A stretch of 64,000 bases of DNA from Listeria cossartiae subsp. cayugensis (lineage in GTDB: Bacteria; Bacillota; Bacilli; Lactobacillales; Listeriaceae). Position numbers and translations under genes: made by a program. The stretch is taken from positions 62,001-126,000 of the forward strand of contig NZ_JAARZC010000001.1 of assembly GCF_014229095.1 (NCBI RefSeq). The letters are read 5' to 3'. Under the pieces are notes generated by a model, which was not told the origin of the DNA, did not search any database, and saw only the letters and a program-made list of their open reading frames with translations. Shown piece by piece: positions 8,975-16,748 of the stretch; position 1 is the stretch's first letter; every line of letters begins with the position of its first letter.

Positions 8975-9449
8975 GTTCATAAATTCGCGAGTTTCTATCA
9001 GGGAAAGGATAATCAATATCTAAAGTTTCTCGGGCAATTTGCTGAAATCCTTGCTTCTCATAAAAATAATGCGAGCGCTTTTCATTTTCAGGTGTACCTA
9101 AAATAATCCGTGAATAATCATTCGCAGTATAGTGTGTATAAAAAACATTAAATAATTGCTGACCAAGACGCACTGGATTACCTCTAAATTCGGGATAAGT
9201 GAAGAATTTTTTTAGAATGACTGTTTCTTTATCAAATGGTAATAGTGCAATCGAGCCAACTACTTTATTATCGTGCAGAGCAATCCAAAATTGACCGCCT
9301 TGCTTTTGATAATAATCTTCAATTTCAAAAATATCTGCTTGCTCAGCCATTTTAATATCTAGATCTGCTTCGATGTTTTGGCAGTAGTTGATTAAGTCGA
9401 CTAGTTCTGCTAAATGTTTTGGATTGTTTGCATAGTGTTTAATTTTCAT
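8952..9449 (-). CDS. GNAT-family N-acetyltransferase
   Basis: 165-aa protein with the GNAT acetyl-CoA fold. The central beta-hairpin pattern ALHDNKVVGSIALLPF is followed by a motif-A-like segment (FFTYPEFRGN...GQQLF) and the C-terminal FYEKQGF typical of motif B, where the 'YEK.GF' signature is nearly universal. The acceptor substrate cannot be told. The gene is convergent to rlmH and its stop codon lies in the shared terminator. It is divergent from the LysR gene that follows. Confidence 0.85.
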   Translation of the reverse strand: MKIKHYANNPKHLAELVDLINYCQNIEADLDIKMAEQADIFEIEDYYQKQGGQFWIALHDNKVVGSIALLPFDKETVILKKFFTYPEFRGNPVRLGQQLFNVFYTHYTANDYSRIILGTPENEKRSHYFYEKQGFQQIARETLDIDYPFPDRNSRIYEQKKNRMK

Positions 9450-9589
9450 TAGTTACCCAACTTTCTAATAATATTTGACTTATTTCTTAGTACAATTTAT
9501 ACTACATCAAAAATACAGTTCTGAATAACGGGAAAAATCGAAGGTATGATTCGGTTTTTTTGAACTATTGGAAAGGCAGGGAAATGCTA

Positions 9590-10477
9590 ATGGACTTGAA
9601 AAATTTACTGACCTTTAAAACAATTATAGAAACGGGTAGTTTTCAAGGCGCTGCTCGGAAATTAAATTACGCCCAATCGACAGTAACTACGCAAATCCAA
9701 CAACTAGAACAAGAGCTTCATGTGAAACTGTTTGATAAAATTGGCCGAAAAATGGTTTTAACCTCTGCGGGAAGTGATTTGTTGCCTTCTGTTAATCAGA
9801 TGCTCGAAACGTATGCCGCAATGAAAAACTATTCGAATAATGCGGAGTTAAAAGGCGAATTGCGTATTGCCGTCCCCGAAAGTATACTCACTTACCAAAT
9901 GCAGCCCATTTTAAAGGAATTCCATGAAAAAGCTCCCAATGTAAAATTGTATTTAAAAACGTTAAATTGCTTTGAAATTCCGTACGAGGTTGAAAATGGT
10001 TTGGTTGATTTAGGTATTTATTACGATGTTGGTGAAAACAGTGATCAGATTACGAAAAGTAAATTGGGCGTGCACGCTATTTCTGTAATTGAAAGTGCTC
10101 AAAAAGAGATAGAGTCTATAAATTTTTTTAATGAAAATAAAGAATTTGATGTATCTTTTTTATCGAACGATGTGGATAGTATTTATCAAAAACATTTTGA
10201 AGCGATGATTAAAGGGCGTAATATCACGCTCAAGCATCGAATGGAAGCTGGGAGTATTGAATCAATTAAACGATGCGTGATTAATAATTTAGGTATTGCT
10301 GTTTTTCCGAATTTTGTGTTTGAGGAGGAGCTTGGAAAAGGGCTGATACGTAAGGTGCCAAGTCCTTTGGATAGTCAGGAAGTAGAAACGATTTATAGTT
10401 ATCATGGAAAAAGATGGATGTCGCCGAATTTAGCATATTTTATTGAGTTATTGGAAACGAGAAAAGGGGACTTCTGA
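9590..10477 (+). CDS. LysR-family transcriptional regulator
   Basis: 295-aa LysR-type regulator. The N-terminal winged helix (residues 1-60) has the canonical order: MDLKNLLTFKTIIETGSF, then AARKLNYAQSTVTTQIQQLE, then KLFDKIGRKM.LT. The effector-binding domain follows from about residue 88. Starts at 9560, 9584 and 9590 are in frame; the last is best because AGGCAGGG (9574-9581) lies 8 bases upstream and family members begin at this point. The divergent neighbour is a GNAT gene and the downstream neighbour is a DUF998 gene, either of which might be the target. The inducer is unknown. Confidence 0.9.
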   Translation: MDLKNLLTFKTIIETGSFQGAARKLNYAQSTVTTQIQQLEQELHVKLFDKIGRKMVLTSAGSDLLPSVNQMLETYAAMKNYSNNAELKGELRIAVPESILTYQMQPILKEFHEKAPNVKLYLKTLNCFEIPYEVENGLVDLGIYYDVGENSDQITKSKLGVHAISVIESAQKEIESINFFNENKEFDVSFLSNDVDSIYQKHFEAMIKGRNITLKHRMEAGSIESIKRCVINNLGIAVFPNFVFEEELGKGLIRKVPSPLDSQEVETIYSYHGKRWMSPNLAYFIELLETRKGDF

Positions 10478-10563
10478 CCAATTTGTTTGGAAATCAGTTA
10501 TACTAATTAAGTAGATTTTTAAACCATAAGACTATACAAAATTAAGTTTTAGGAGTGTGAAAA

Positions 10564-11202
10564 ATGACCTTTCTAAAAAAATACGGCTTTTACTTCTTAC
10601 TACTCGCTGTCCTGAGTGATTTCCTAACACCCTACATACTCGGAATATTTTATCCAGAATTAAACCAAATGACGCGCGTGATGAGTGTGTTCGGGGATGT
10701 AGCTAGTCCGGTTCGAGGGGCGTTTTTGGTTTGGTCGGTGGTGTCTGGGGTGCTGTTTGTGCTTTCGTTACCGGCGATTTATCAGAGCGTTGTTAAAACT
10801 TCGCGGACTTTGGCGATTTTGCTCGTTTCTGCGATTGGTTTGTATGGGATTGGCGATTGTATTTTTACCGGGTTGTTTAGTATTGATACGGAGCAGGCGA
10901 GCTGGACGTTTTCGACTTGGGTGCATAATATTGGCTCGGGGCTTGGTTATGCGGGATTTTTGATTTTTCCGTTGTTTCTGGTCATTCTTTACCGGAAAAC
11001 TGGTGAGAAGGCGCTTAGCAATGTTTATCTTGTGTTGTTAATTGTTAGTTTGCTGTCTGCAGGTGTTTACGGGCTTGCGCGGATTCCGGCGGTGAATGAT
11101 TTGCCGGTTTTGGATAAAATTGGATTTTGTCAGCGGATTAGTTTCTTTTTTAATTATTTGCCGATTGTTGTTTTTGGTGTTGATCGGATTAGAAAACCCT
11201 AG
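10564..11202 (+). CDS. DUF998-family integral membrane protein
   Basis: 212-aa hydrophobic protein with about six predicted TM helices (around residues 8-28, 50-72, 82-106, 118-144, 152-172 and 185-205). The DUF998 family signature is seen in the first helix followed by the motif FYPELNQMTRVMS. Function is unknown. Codon use is markedly G-rich from 10.68 kb on, unlike the flanking genes. Its stop codon TAG is inside the bidirectional terminator. Confidence 0.75.
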   Translation: MTFLKKYGFYFLLLAVLSDFLTPYILGIFYPELNQMTRVMSVFGDVASPVRGAFLVWSVVSGVLFVLSLPAIYQSVVKTSRTLAILLVSAIGLYGIGDCIFTGLFSIDTEQASWTFSTWVHNIGSGLGYAGFLIFPLFLVILYRKTGEKALSNVYLVLLIVSLLSAGVYGLARIPAVNDLPVLDKIGFCQRISFFFNYLPIVVFGVDRIRKP

Positions 11203-11227
11203 ATTTTTTAAGAATCTAGGGTTTTTT
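11193..11227. terminator. Bidirectional terminator between DUF998 and licR-like genes
   Basis: A perfect 13-bp stem (11193-11205 with 11213-11225), with T runs on both strands and a 7-nt loop. It contains the stop codon of the + strand gene and lies just beyond the stop of the convergent − strand regulator. Confidence 0.9.
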
Positions 11228-13079
11228 GTTCGCAAAGTTCGATAAATTGGTGGAAATCTTCTTGTTTGGCTAGTTTTTTGACGAAGCTGCGTTCGTTTAA
11301 GATGGTTACGAGTTGGCCGAATAATTCTTCAAAAGAGTTGTCGCGCTCTTCTTTCATGGTGAGTAATAGGACGAGTTTGACGCGGTTGCCACTCCAGTCA
11401 ATTGGTTTATCGAGTGAGCATACGGCGACGGCATTTTTTTTCGCGCTTCGTTGGATGGCGTGCGGGATCGCGTAGTAGTTGCCGTAGCAAGTGCTGGACA
11501 AATGCTCGCGCTCGAACACTTTTGCTACGTAATCCGGGTCGCAGTAGTCGAATGCGGTTAATTGCTCACAAAGAAAAGCGATGGTTTCTTCTTTGGATTT
11601 GAAGTTTTGTTTTGGAAAGAATAGTTCTTTTTTGAAAAATTTTCTGGAAATCGATTCCGTTTTTGGTTTTGCTTCTAAAATGTGTTTGATTTTTTGCAAA
11701 TCGCTGTCTGCTAATAGTAAATCATAGTGATAGACTGGGATGTCGGTTGTTAGGTTTAATGGCTCAGTGGTTAGGATTAGATGGATTTCTTTGTCTAGGG
11801 TGAATTGCTTGATGTCGAAAATGGACTGGGAAACGAGTAAATCAATCGAAAAATCAGGTATTTTCTTTAGTTGATTATGAATTAAGCGTTGACTACCTGC
11901 GCCGTATGGGGTAACTAAGAGTATCTTTCTCTTTTTGCCGTGATTAATTGTTTCTGAAGCGGACAGAAAGTGTAACGCGATATAAGCGATTTCGTCATCT
12001 GGGAAAGTGATCGCGAGCTCTTTTTGAATAAAGGCAGAGGCATAAACACTGACGTTATAAATAAATGGGAACTTGTTTTTTAATTCTTCGGTGAGTGGGT
12101 TGGTTAAATATTGTTTGTGATTGGCTCTTTTGTAAAGTGCTGAAATGTGGGCCACTAGATAGGTGGCTATTTTTTCGTCAGCTGAAAAGTCAATATGGAA
12201 ATTTTGGTCCACTGCTTCAAGGAGCCGAGTGACAACGCTGCCAAAAACTTTTGCGTCAATGGTGGAAGTTGTCGCTAGTTTGCCTGAATACAGCCGGGAG
12301 ATATAGCTTAGTTCTTGGGTTGGAATATCGATTTGCAGTTCTTCTTCTAACGTTTCGGTTAGGTGCTCCGCCATTTCAAGGCTAGTTTTATCTTGCTCTA
12401 GTAAAGCGGTTCGCTCTATATAGCTGCCCATACTAATTCGTTCAATTAAAACGGCGATATGCAAAATGAACGAAATCGTCGAAAAATCATTCATGAAAAA
12501 TTCATTCTTTTTGTGGTAGGCAATAATAAGCTCGGAAAGTTGTTTTAGATTGCAATAATCGAAGTAATCGGCGTATTTATCTAGGCTTAATTGATGGTTT
12601 TCGATTTCCTGATTGAGGAATAGATTGAAGATACGGCGCTTTTCTTCTTCGCCGCCCTCGGTTATTAGTTCGTTGTTTTTTCGAATAATACATAACGACT
12701 CATCTTTTTCAGCGATAACCGCGTTGAGCTCTTTAATAATACGAGATAACGTCGATTCGCTAATGAAAAATTGATCCGCTAAATCATAGAAATTGGTATG
12801 ATCTTGTTCGATAATATGACGTAATAATTCAAAATGTAGGTTTTCGTTATTTTTGGTTAGATTCATTTGTGAAAGCTGCTCGTTTGGCGTTAGAAAATAG
12901 CCTTTTCCAGCTTTTGATGCGATGATTGTGGAACTAAATGACTGGTTAATTTGCATAATGTCATTTCGCACAGTTTTGGAAGAAACGCCTAACATTTCTG
13001 AAAGTGCTTTTGCTGTTACTGTCTTTTGGCTGTCGTTAAGCTTTTCTAACAATGAACGTTGCCTTTCTGAAATAGTCAT
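11208..13079 (-). CDS. LicR-type PTS-domain transcriptional activator
   Basis: 623-aa multidomain regulator of the BglG/MtlR/LicR class. Order: HTH_11 winged helix (about 5-60), second Mga-like HTH (about 82-125), PRD1 (about 180-285, H207 in SFILHIAVLIER), PRD2 (about 290-395, VAHISALY and IALHFLSASE), EIIB-like domain (about 400-485) and EIIA domain (about 490-620, active His in YAIPHA). The family activates beta-glucoside PTS operons and is controlled by phosphorylation of the PRDs. The EIIB-like motif reads LLVTPYGAGS, where functional domains carry a Cys, so this domain may not be phosphorylatable. It lies directly downstream of the PTS operon it probably controls, 98 bp after the EIIC gene. 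Confidence 0.92.
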   Translation of the reverse strand: MTISERQRSLLEKLNDSQKTVTAKALSEMLGVSSKTVRNDIMQINQSFSSTIIASKAGKGYFLTPNEQLSQMNLTKNNENLHFELLRHIIEQDHTNFYDLADQFFISESTLSRIIKELNAVIAEKDESLCIIRKNNELITEGGEEEKRRIFNLFLNQEIENHQLSLDKYADYFDYCNLKQLSELIIAYHKKNEFFMNDFSTISFILHIAVLIERISMGSYIERTALLEQDKTSLEMAEHLTETLEEELQIDIPTQELSYISRLYSGKLATTSTIDAKVFGSVVTRLLEAVDQNFHIDFSADEKIATYLVAHISALYKRANHKQYLTNPLTEELKNKFPFIYNVSVYASAFIQKELAITFPDDEIAYIALHFLSASETINHGKKRKILLVTPYGAGSQRLIHNQLKKIPDFSIDLLVSQSIFDIKQFTLDKEIHLILTTEPLNLTTDIPVYHYDLLLADSDLQKIKHILEAKPKTESISRKFFKKELFFPKQNFKSKEETIAFLCEQLTAFDYCDPDYVAKVFEREHLSSTCYGNYYAIPHAIQRSAKKNAVAVCSLDKPIDWSGNRVKLVLLLTMKEERDNSFEELFGQLVTILNERSFVKKLAKQEDFHQFIELCEQKTLDS

Positions 13080-13177
13080 TATATCCCCCCTAATTCTCCC
13101 TTAACCTATTGTTATTATACAACACCAAATAGAGAAAGAGACGAGTTTTTTTGTCCCAATCTCTATTTAAGTGGCTA

Positions 13178-14491
13178 TTAATTAGCAGCGATGTTTTCGT
13201 CTTCGGCTTCTTTTTCTAAAGCGACGAGATTTTTCTCATAAACTTTTAGGAATGGGTAGTACATTAGGCCGTTTAAGAAAATCAAGATGAATACGAGAAC
13301 GATGGCTCGCCAGTCCATGGTAGATAGAAAGGCTCCAATTGGCGCGGGCATTTGCCAAGAGAAGACGGCGAACGTTTTTCCGACAATCCCGAAATACATA
13401 CAAAGATACGTGATAACGCCATTAAAGACGGATGTGAAAATGAACGGGAAGAAGAAAATCGGATTCAGCATTAGTGGTGTTCCGAAAATCAGCGGCTCAG
13501 AAATTCCGAATATCGAAGGTAAGAAGCCGACTTTCCCGACGGTGCTTAGTTGTTTGGACTTGGATCGCATCATTAAAAAGGCAAGTGCGAGAACGGAACC
13601 AGAACCACCAATGATAACGAAATATGTCCAGAATGGTGTCGTGAAAATATTCGTCAAATCTTGACCAGCCATTTTTTCAGCGGCGTTGATTGAAAGGTTT
13701 CCGTCACGAATTGGGCCTAGAATTCCGGCAAGTGCGGCATCGTGCACACCGAAGAACCAGAATAGGTGAACTAGGAAAATACTTAGAATCGTGAATGGTA
13801 AGCTATCGGCTGCTTTGAAGCTCGGCGCCATTTTTTCATATAAGAATTGGATGGCTGTTGTGTCTAGTAGGTTGAAAATGATAAAGATAATCGAGAAAAA
13901 GGTCATTAAAATAATACCAGGAACTAAGGCTGCGAATGTCTCAGATAGTGAAGCTGGAACGCTATCGGGCATGGTTATTCGACCAACGTTTTTCTTGCGC
14001 ATCCAATGATAACCTTCTACGGTAACGATGGCAACGAAAATCGAGAGTAATATTCCGCGTCCATCAAGGAAACTGATGTCGACTTCTTTGCCGTCCCAAC
14101 CCATTTTGATTGGATTAAGTACGAGCATAAAGAAACCGGCGATAGAAAACATGAGTGGGCGTAAGAAATCTTCGTGATAGTGTTTGCATAAATAATACGT
14201 GATACCGACGCAAATATATAACGACATGGCGCCAAGTGTAATTCCGCTAATCCAATTTAGGATTAAATCATATTTTTCAGCGAAGTTAGCCCAGGCAAGC
14301 AGGAAGCCGTTTTTCGTATCATCTGTTACTGGAGCCGCTTTCAAAATAATCGGAATCGAACCAAACAATGTAATTGGCAGCATGGACATAAAGGCATCTC
14401 TGGTTGCTTTCAAATGGCGTTGCTGGCTAAGTTTGTTAGCCAGCGGGGAAATATATTGATCCATTTTTTCGCTAATGGTATTAAATCGCAT
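13178..14491 (-). CDS. PTS lichenan/cellobiose-type EIIC permease
   Basis: 437-aa integral membrane EIIC subunit of the lactose/cellobiose PTS family (CelB-like). About ten hydrophobic segments; the family signature is seen in the RDAFMSMLPITLFGS start and in the GISEPLIFGTPLMLNPI loop, which contributes to sugar binding. It imports a beta-glucoside with phosphorylation by the partner EIIB. AGGAGG lies before the ATG, and the gene starts 4 nt after the EIIB stop, so the two are translationally coupled. Confidence 0.95.
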   Translation of the reverse strand: MRFNTISEKMDQYISPLANKLSQQRHLKATRDAFMSMLPITLFGSIPIILKAAPVTDDTKNGFLLAWANFAEKYDLILNWISGITLGAMSLYICVGITYYLCKHYHEDFLRPLMFSIAGFFMLVLNPIKMGWDGKEVDISFLDGRGILLSIFVAIVTVEGYHWMRKKNVGRITMPDSVPASLSETFAALVPGIILMTFFSIIFIIFNLLDTTAIQFLYEKMAPSFKAADSLPFTILSIFLVHLFWFFGVHDAALAGILGPIRDGNLSINAAEKMAGQDLTNIFTTPFWTYFVIIGGSGSVLALAFLMMRSKSKQLSTVGKVGFLPSIFGISEPLIFGTPLMLNPIFFFPFIFTSVFNGVITYLCMYFGIVGKTFAVFSWQMPAPIGAFLSTMDWRAIVLVFILIFLNGLMYYPFLKVYEKNLVALEKEAEDENIAAN

Positions 14492-14495
14492 GTTT

Positions 14496-14786
14496 TTATC
14501 CTCCTATTAATTTCTGGATGTCTTCGTAAACCCCTTTGCCGTCCATGATGCCGTATTTTACTGGCGAAATGGCATGGACTGGGACGCTGACGGCCTGTTT
14601 AATTTGTGGCATAAGGAAACGGATTTGAGGGCCGATAAGAACAAGATCGACACCATCCAAATAATCGGTATACTCGGATTCACTATAAGCAGTGACGTTT
14701 AATGTGTTGCCAGAAGCGGCTTCGATTTTTTTCGCAAGCATTCCTGTAGACATACCAGCATTACAAACTAACATGATATTTTTCAT
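14496..14786 (-). CDS. PTS lichenan/cellobiose-type EIIB
   Basis: 96-aa EIIB of the lactose/cellobiose PTS family. Phosphocysteine C8 is in MLVCNAGMSTGM near the N-terminus, and the fold continues with LIGPQIRF. It passes phosphate from EIIA to the sugar carried by EIIC. The frame is open upstream to 14843, but AAGGAGCAGG before the ATG at 14786 and the family N-terminus fix the start. It sits between the 6-phospho-beta-glucosidase and EIIC genes. Confidence 0.95.
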   Translation of the reverse strand: MKNIMLVCNAGMSTGMLAKKIEAASGNTLNVTAYSESEYTDYLDGVDLVLIGPQIRFLMPQIKQAVSVPVHAISPVKYGIMDGKGVYEDIQKLIGG

Positions 14787-14802
14787 TTTCCTGCTCCTTT
14801 TT

Positions 14803-16194
14803 TTAAAATTCTCTTCGTTTGATGAGTTTTCCCTGACTTTCAATCATTTCTTTGAACCAGTAGTAGGAAGCTTTTGGTTTTCTGATTTGGTTGTTTTCGA
14901 AATCAACTGCCACAAGTCCGTAACGCTTTTCGACACCATTTTTCCAAGAATAAAGGTCGAACGGAGACCAAGCGTAGTAGCCGCGAACATCACAACCAGC
15001 ATCGATTGCGTTGAAAATGGCGTTAATATGGTCGTTCATAAAGGCGATTCGGTAGGCATCATCTACTTGTGGCACTGAAACATCTTCGCGAACACCAATG
15101 CCGTTTTCCGTCACATAAAGTGGTAATTGATAGCGTTCGTAAGCCTCGATTAAGCCATCTTGTAAGCCTTTTGGATAAATTTCTGTGTCCCATTCGGTCG
15201 TTTCGTTGGCGGGATCTTTCACTTGTTCGAACCAGTTTTTGATGAGAACTTTACTTTCTCCTTTTTTACCGCTGTGGTTAAATTGTAGCTGTGTTTCGCC
15301 GCCAGTGTAAGGTTTAACGAGCGTGCGCGAATAGTAATTTAAGCCGATGAAATCGACGGTGTTTTGTTTAATTGTTTGTAGTTCGTCTGTTTTCATAAAG
15401 CTGATGTCGTGCGATTTTGCTAGTTCAGCAATGAGATCGACTGGAAATTCGCCAAGTGCGGCTGTGTCGAGAATCCAGTTGTTGCAATAGTTATCAGCGT
15501 AGCGCATTGCGATTTTCGTTTCGATACTTTCATCGACACCGTTCACCGGCGTGTAGCTGTGAACAATGCCAATTTGCCCTGGATAGCCACCTTCTTTAAA
15601 AGCCTTCACACCTAAAGCACTCGCATACATCACATTATAAGCGGCAATCATCGTTTTTTGCGTATCTTGATAACCGGGCGGGTAGTTGCCGATTTTATAT
15701 CCGTTAGCAACAAACCATTTCGGTTCGTTAAAAGTGGTCCAATTCGTGATTTTATCGCCAAAATGGTCATAACAAACCTTGGCATAATGCTCGAATGCAG
15801 CACAAACATCATGATCCAACCAGCCACCAGTTTCTTCCCAATATTGCGGCAAATCCCAATGATAAAGTGTCACAAACGGCTCAATATCATATTTTTTACA
15901 CGCATCTAATAAATTTTGGTAAAATTCAATCCCTTTTAAGTTGATATCACCTTGCCTATTTTTAATAATTCGCGGCCAAGATAAGGAAAAACGATAGGAA
16001 TTTTGCCCGCCTTCTTTCATCATCCGAATGTCTTCCTCATAGCGGTGGTAGTGATCGCTCGCCACATCGCCATTCTCAAGACCTGCTTCGTGCAAGTAGT
16101 AGTCCCACATCGATTCCGCCTTGCCATCCACATTCCAAGCACCTTCACATTGATAAGAGGCCGTTGCACCTCCCCATAAAAAGTTATTATTCAT
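14803..16194 (-). CDS. 6-phospho-beta-glucosidase (glycoside hydrolase family 1)
   Basis: 463-aa GH1 enzyme that cleaves phosphorylated beta-glucosides brought in by the PTS. The N-terminal signature FLWGGATASYQCEGA, the acid/base Glu in TFNEP and the nucleophile Glu in YVTENG are present. The start at 16194 (MNNNFLW) overlaps the EIIA stop by 8 bp; the frame is open to 16230 but the family begins at NNNFLWG. The operon order is EIIA, hydrolase, EIIB, EIIC. Confidence 0.94.
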   Translation of the reverse strand: MNNNFLWGGATASYQCEGAWNVDGKAESMWDYYLHEAGLENGDVASDHYHRYEEDIRMMKEGGQNSYRFSLSWPRIIKNRQGDINLKGIEFYQNLLDACKKYDIEPFVTLYHWDLPQYWEETGGWLDHDVCAAFEHYAKVCYDHFGDKITNWTTFNEPKWFVANGYKIGNYPPGYQDTQKTMIAAYNVMYASALGVKAFKEGGYPGQIGIVHSYTPVNGVDESIETKIAMRYADNYCNNWILDTAALGEFPVDLIAELAKSHDISFMKTDELQTIKQNTVDFIGLNYYSRTLVKPYTGGETQLQFNHSGKKGESKVLIKNWFEQVKDPANETTEWDTEIYPKGLQDGLIEAYERYQLPLYVTENGIGVREDVSVPQVDDAYRIAFMNDHINAIFNAIDAGCDVRGYYAWSPFDLYSWKNGVEKRYGLVAVDFENNQIRKPKASYYWFKEMIESQGKLIKRREF

Positions 16195-16528
16195 TCGATA
16201 AACTCCATTTCCATTGATAAATTTCTCCAAGTTCCCGAATCATTTCCACGGCAATATCCGTAGAAGACAAGTGACCCTCCGCATGAACAAGCAGTAAATC
16301 CACCTCTCTCATTCGGTTCTCTGAAGATAGTTTTCGTAAAAGTTCCGCGTGCGCTCGGTGCGCCAGTTTAATCTCATCTTTCGCTTCAGTAATTTTCTGC
16401 GTGAAAGCTTCGATGTTTTGCTGTTTAACTTCTTTCAGTGCCTCAAAAGCACAACTTTTCGCATTCCCGGCGTGTAAGATGATCGCCATGGAATCGAGTT
16501 CTGTTGTTAGTTCGTTGCTATCTGTCAC
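16187..16528 (-). CDS. PTS lactose/cellobiose-type EIIA
   Basis: 113-aa helical EIIA. The phosphorylation His is in the VHAEGHL motif near residue 81 (LLLVHAEGHLSS). It starts with GTG at 16528 behind a strong AAAGGAGGT. First gene of the PTS operon; a promoter and a palindrome immediately upstream (16556-16613) suggest control by the LicR-like protein. Confidence 0.94.
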   Translation of the reverse strand: MTDSNELTTELDSMAIILHAGNAKSCAFEALKEVKQQNIEAFTQKITEAKDEIKLAHRAHAELLRKLSSENRMREVDLLLVHAEGHLSSTDIAVEMIRELGEIYQWKWSLSNE

Positions 16529-16555
16529 GTAAAGACCTCCTTTTGATTTGTATTT

Positions 16556-16585
16556 ACTATAGCTGGAAAAATGGGGGAGGTGAAA
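16556..16585 (-). promoter_or_regulatory. Promoter of the beta-glucoside PTS operon
   Basis: On the minus strand, -10 TATAGT (complement at 16556-16561) and a weak -35 TTTCAC (complement at 16580-16585) with an 18-bp spacer. The poor -35 and a palindrome just upstream are what an activator-dependent promoter would look like. Confidence 0.5.
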
Positions 16586-16592
16586 TTATTAT

Positions 16593-16613
16593 TTTCCACT
16601 TTGGAAGTGGAAA
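16593..16613. promoter_or_regulatory. 9-bp inverted repeat, candidate LicR operator
   Basis: Perfect inverted repeat TTTCCACTT / AAGTGGAAA with a 3-bp spacer, ending 8 bp upstream of the -35 of the PTS operon. Its position matches a class of activator sites, and the LicR-type activator gene closes the same operon region. Assignment to LicR is inference. Confidence 0.55.
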
Positions 16614-16748
16614 TTGGTTTTTTAGGATAATATAAATAAAGTGGCTCTTATAGGTATAAAGATGGTAAAATATAATTATGTAAATTGAAAATAAAAAACA
16701 GAAAAATATTTTATATAAACTAGATATTAATGTAGTGGGGGATAAATA

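Noticed and set aside
13119..13160. Inverted repeat AAATAGAGA/TCTCTATTT between EIIC and the LicR-type gene as terminator
   Set aside because: Long loop and no T run on the coding side; readthrough into the regulator gene is plausible.
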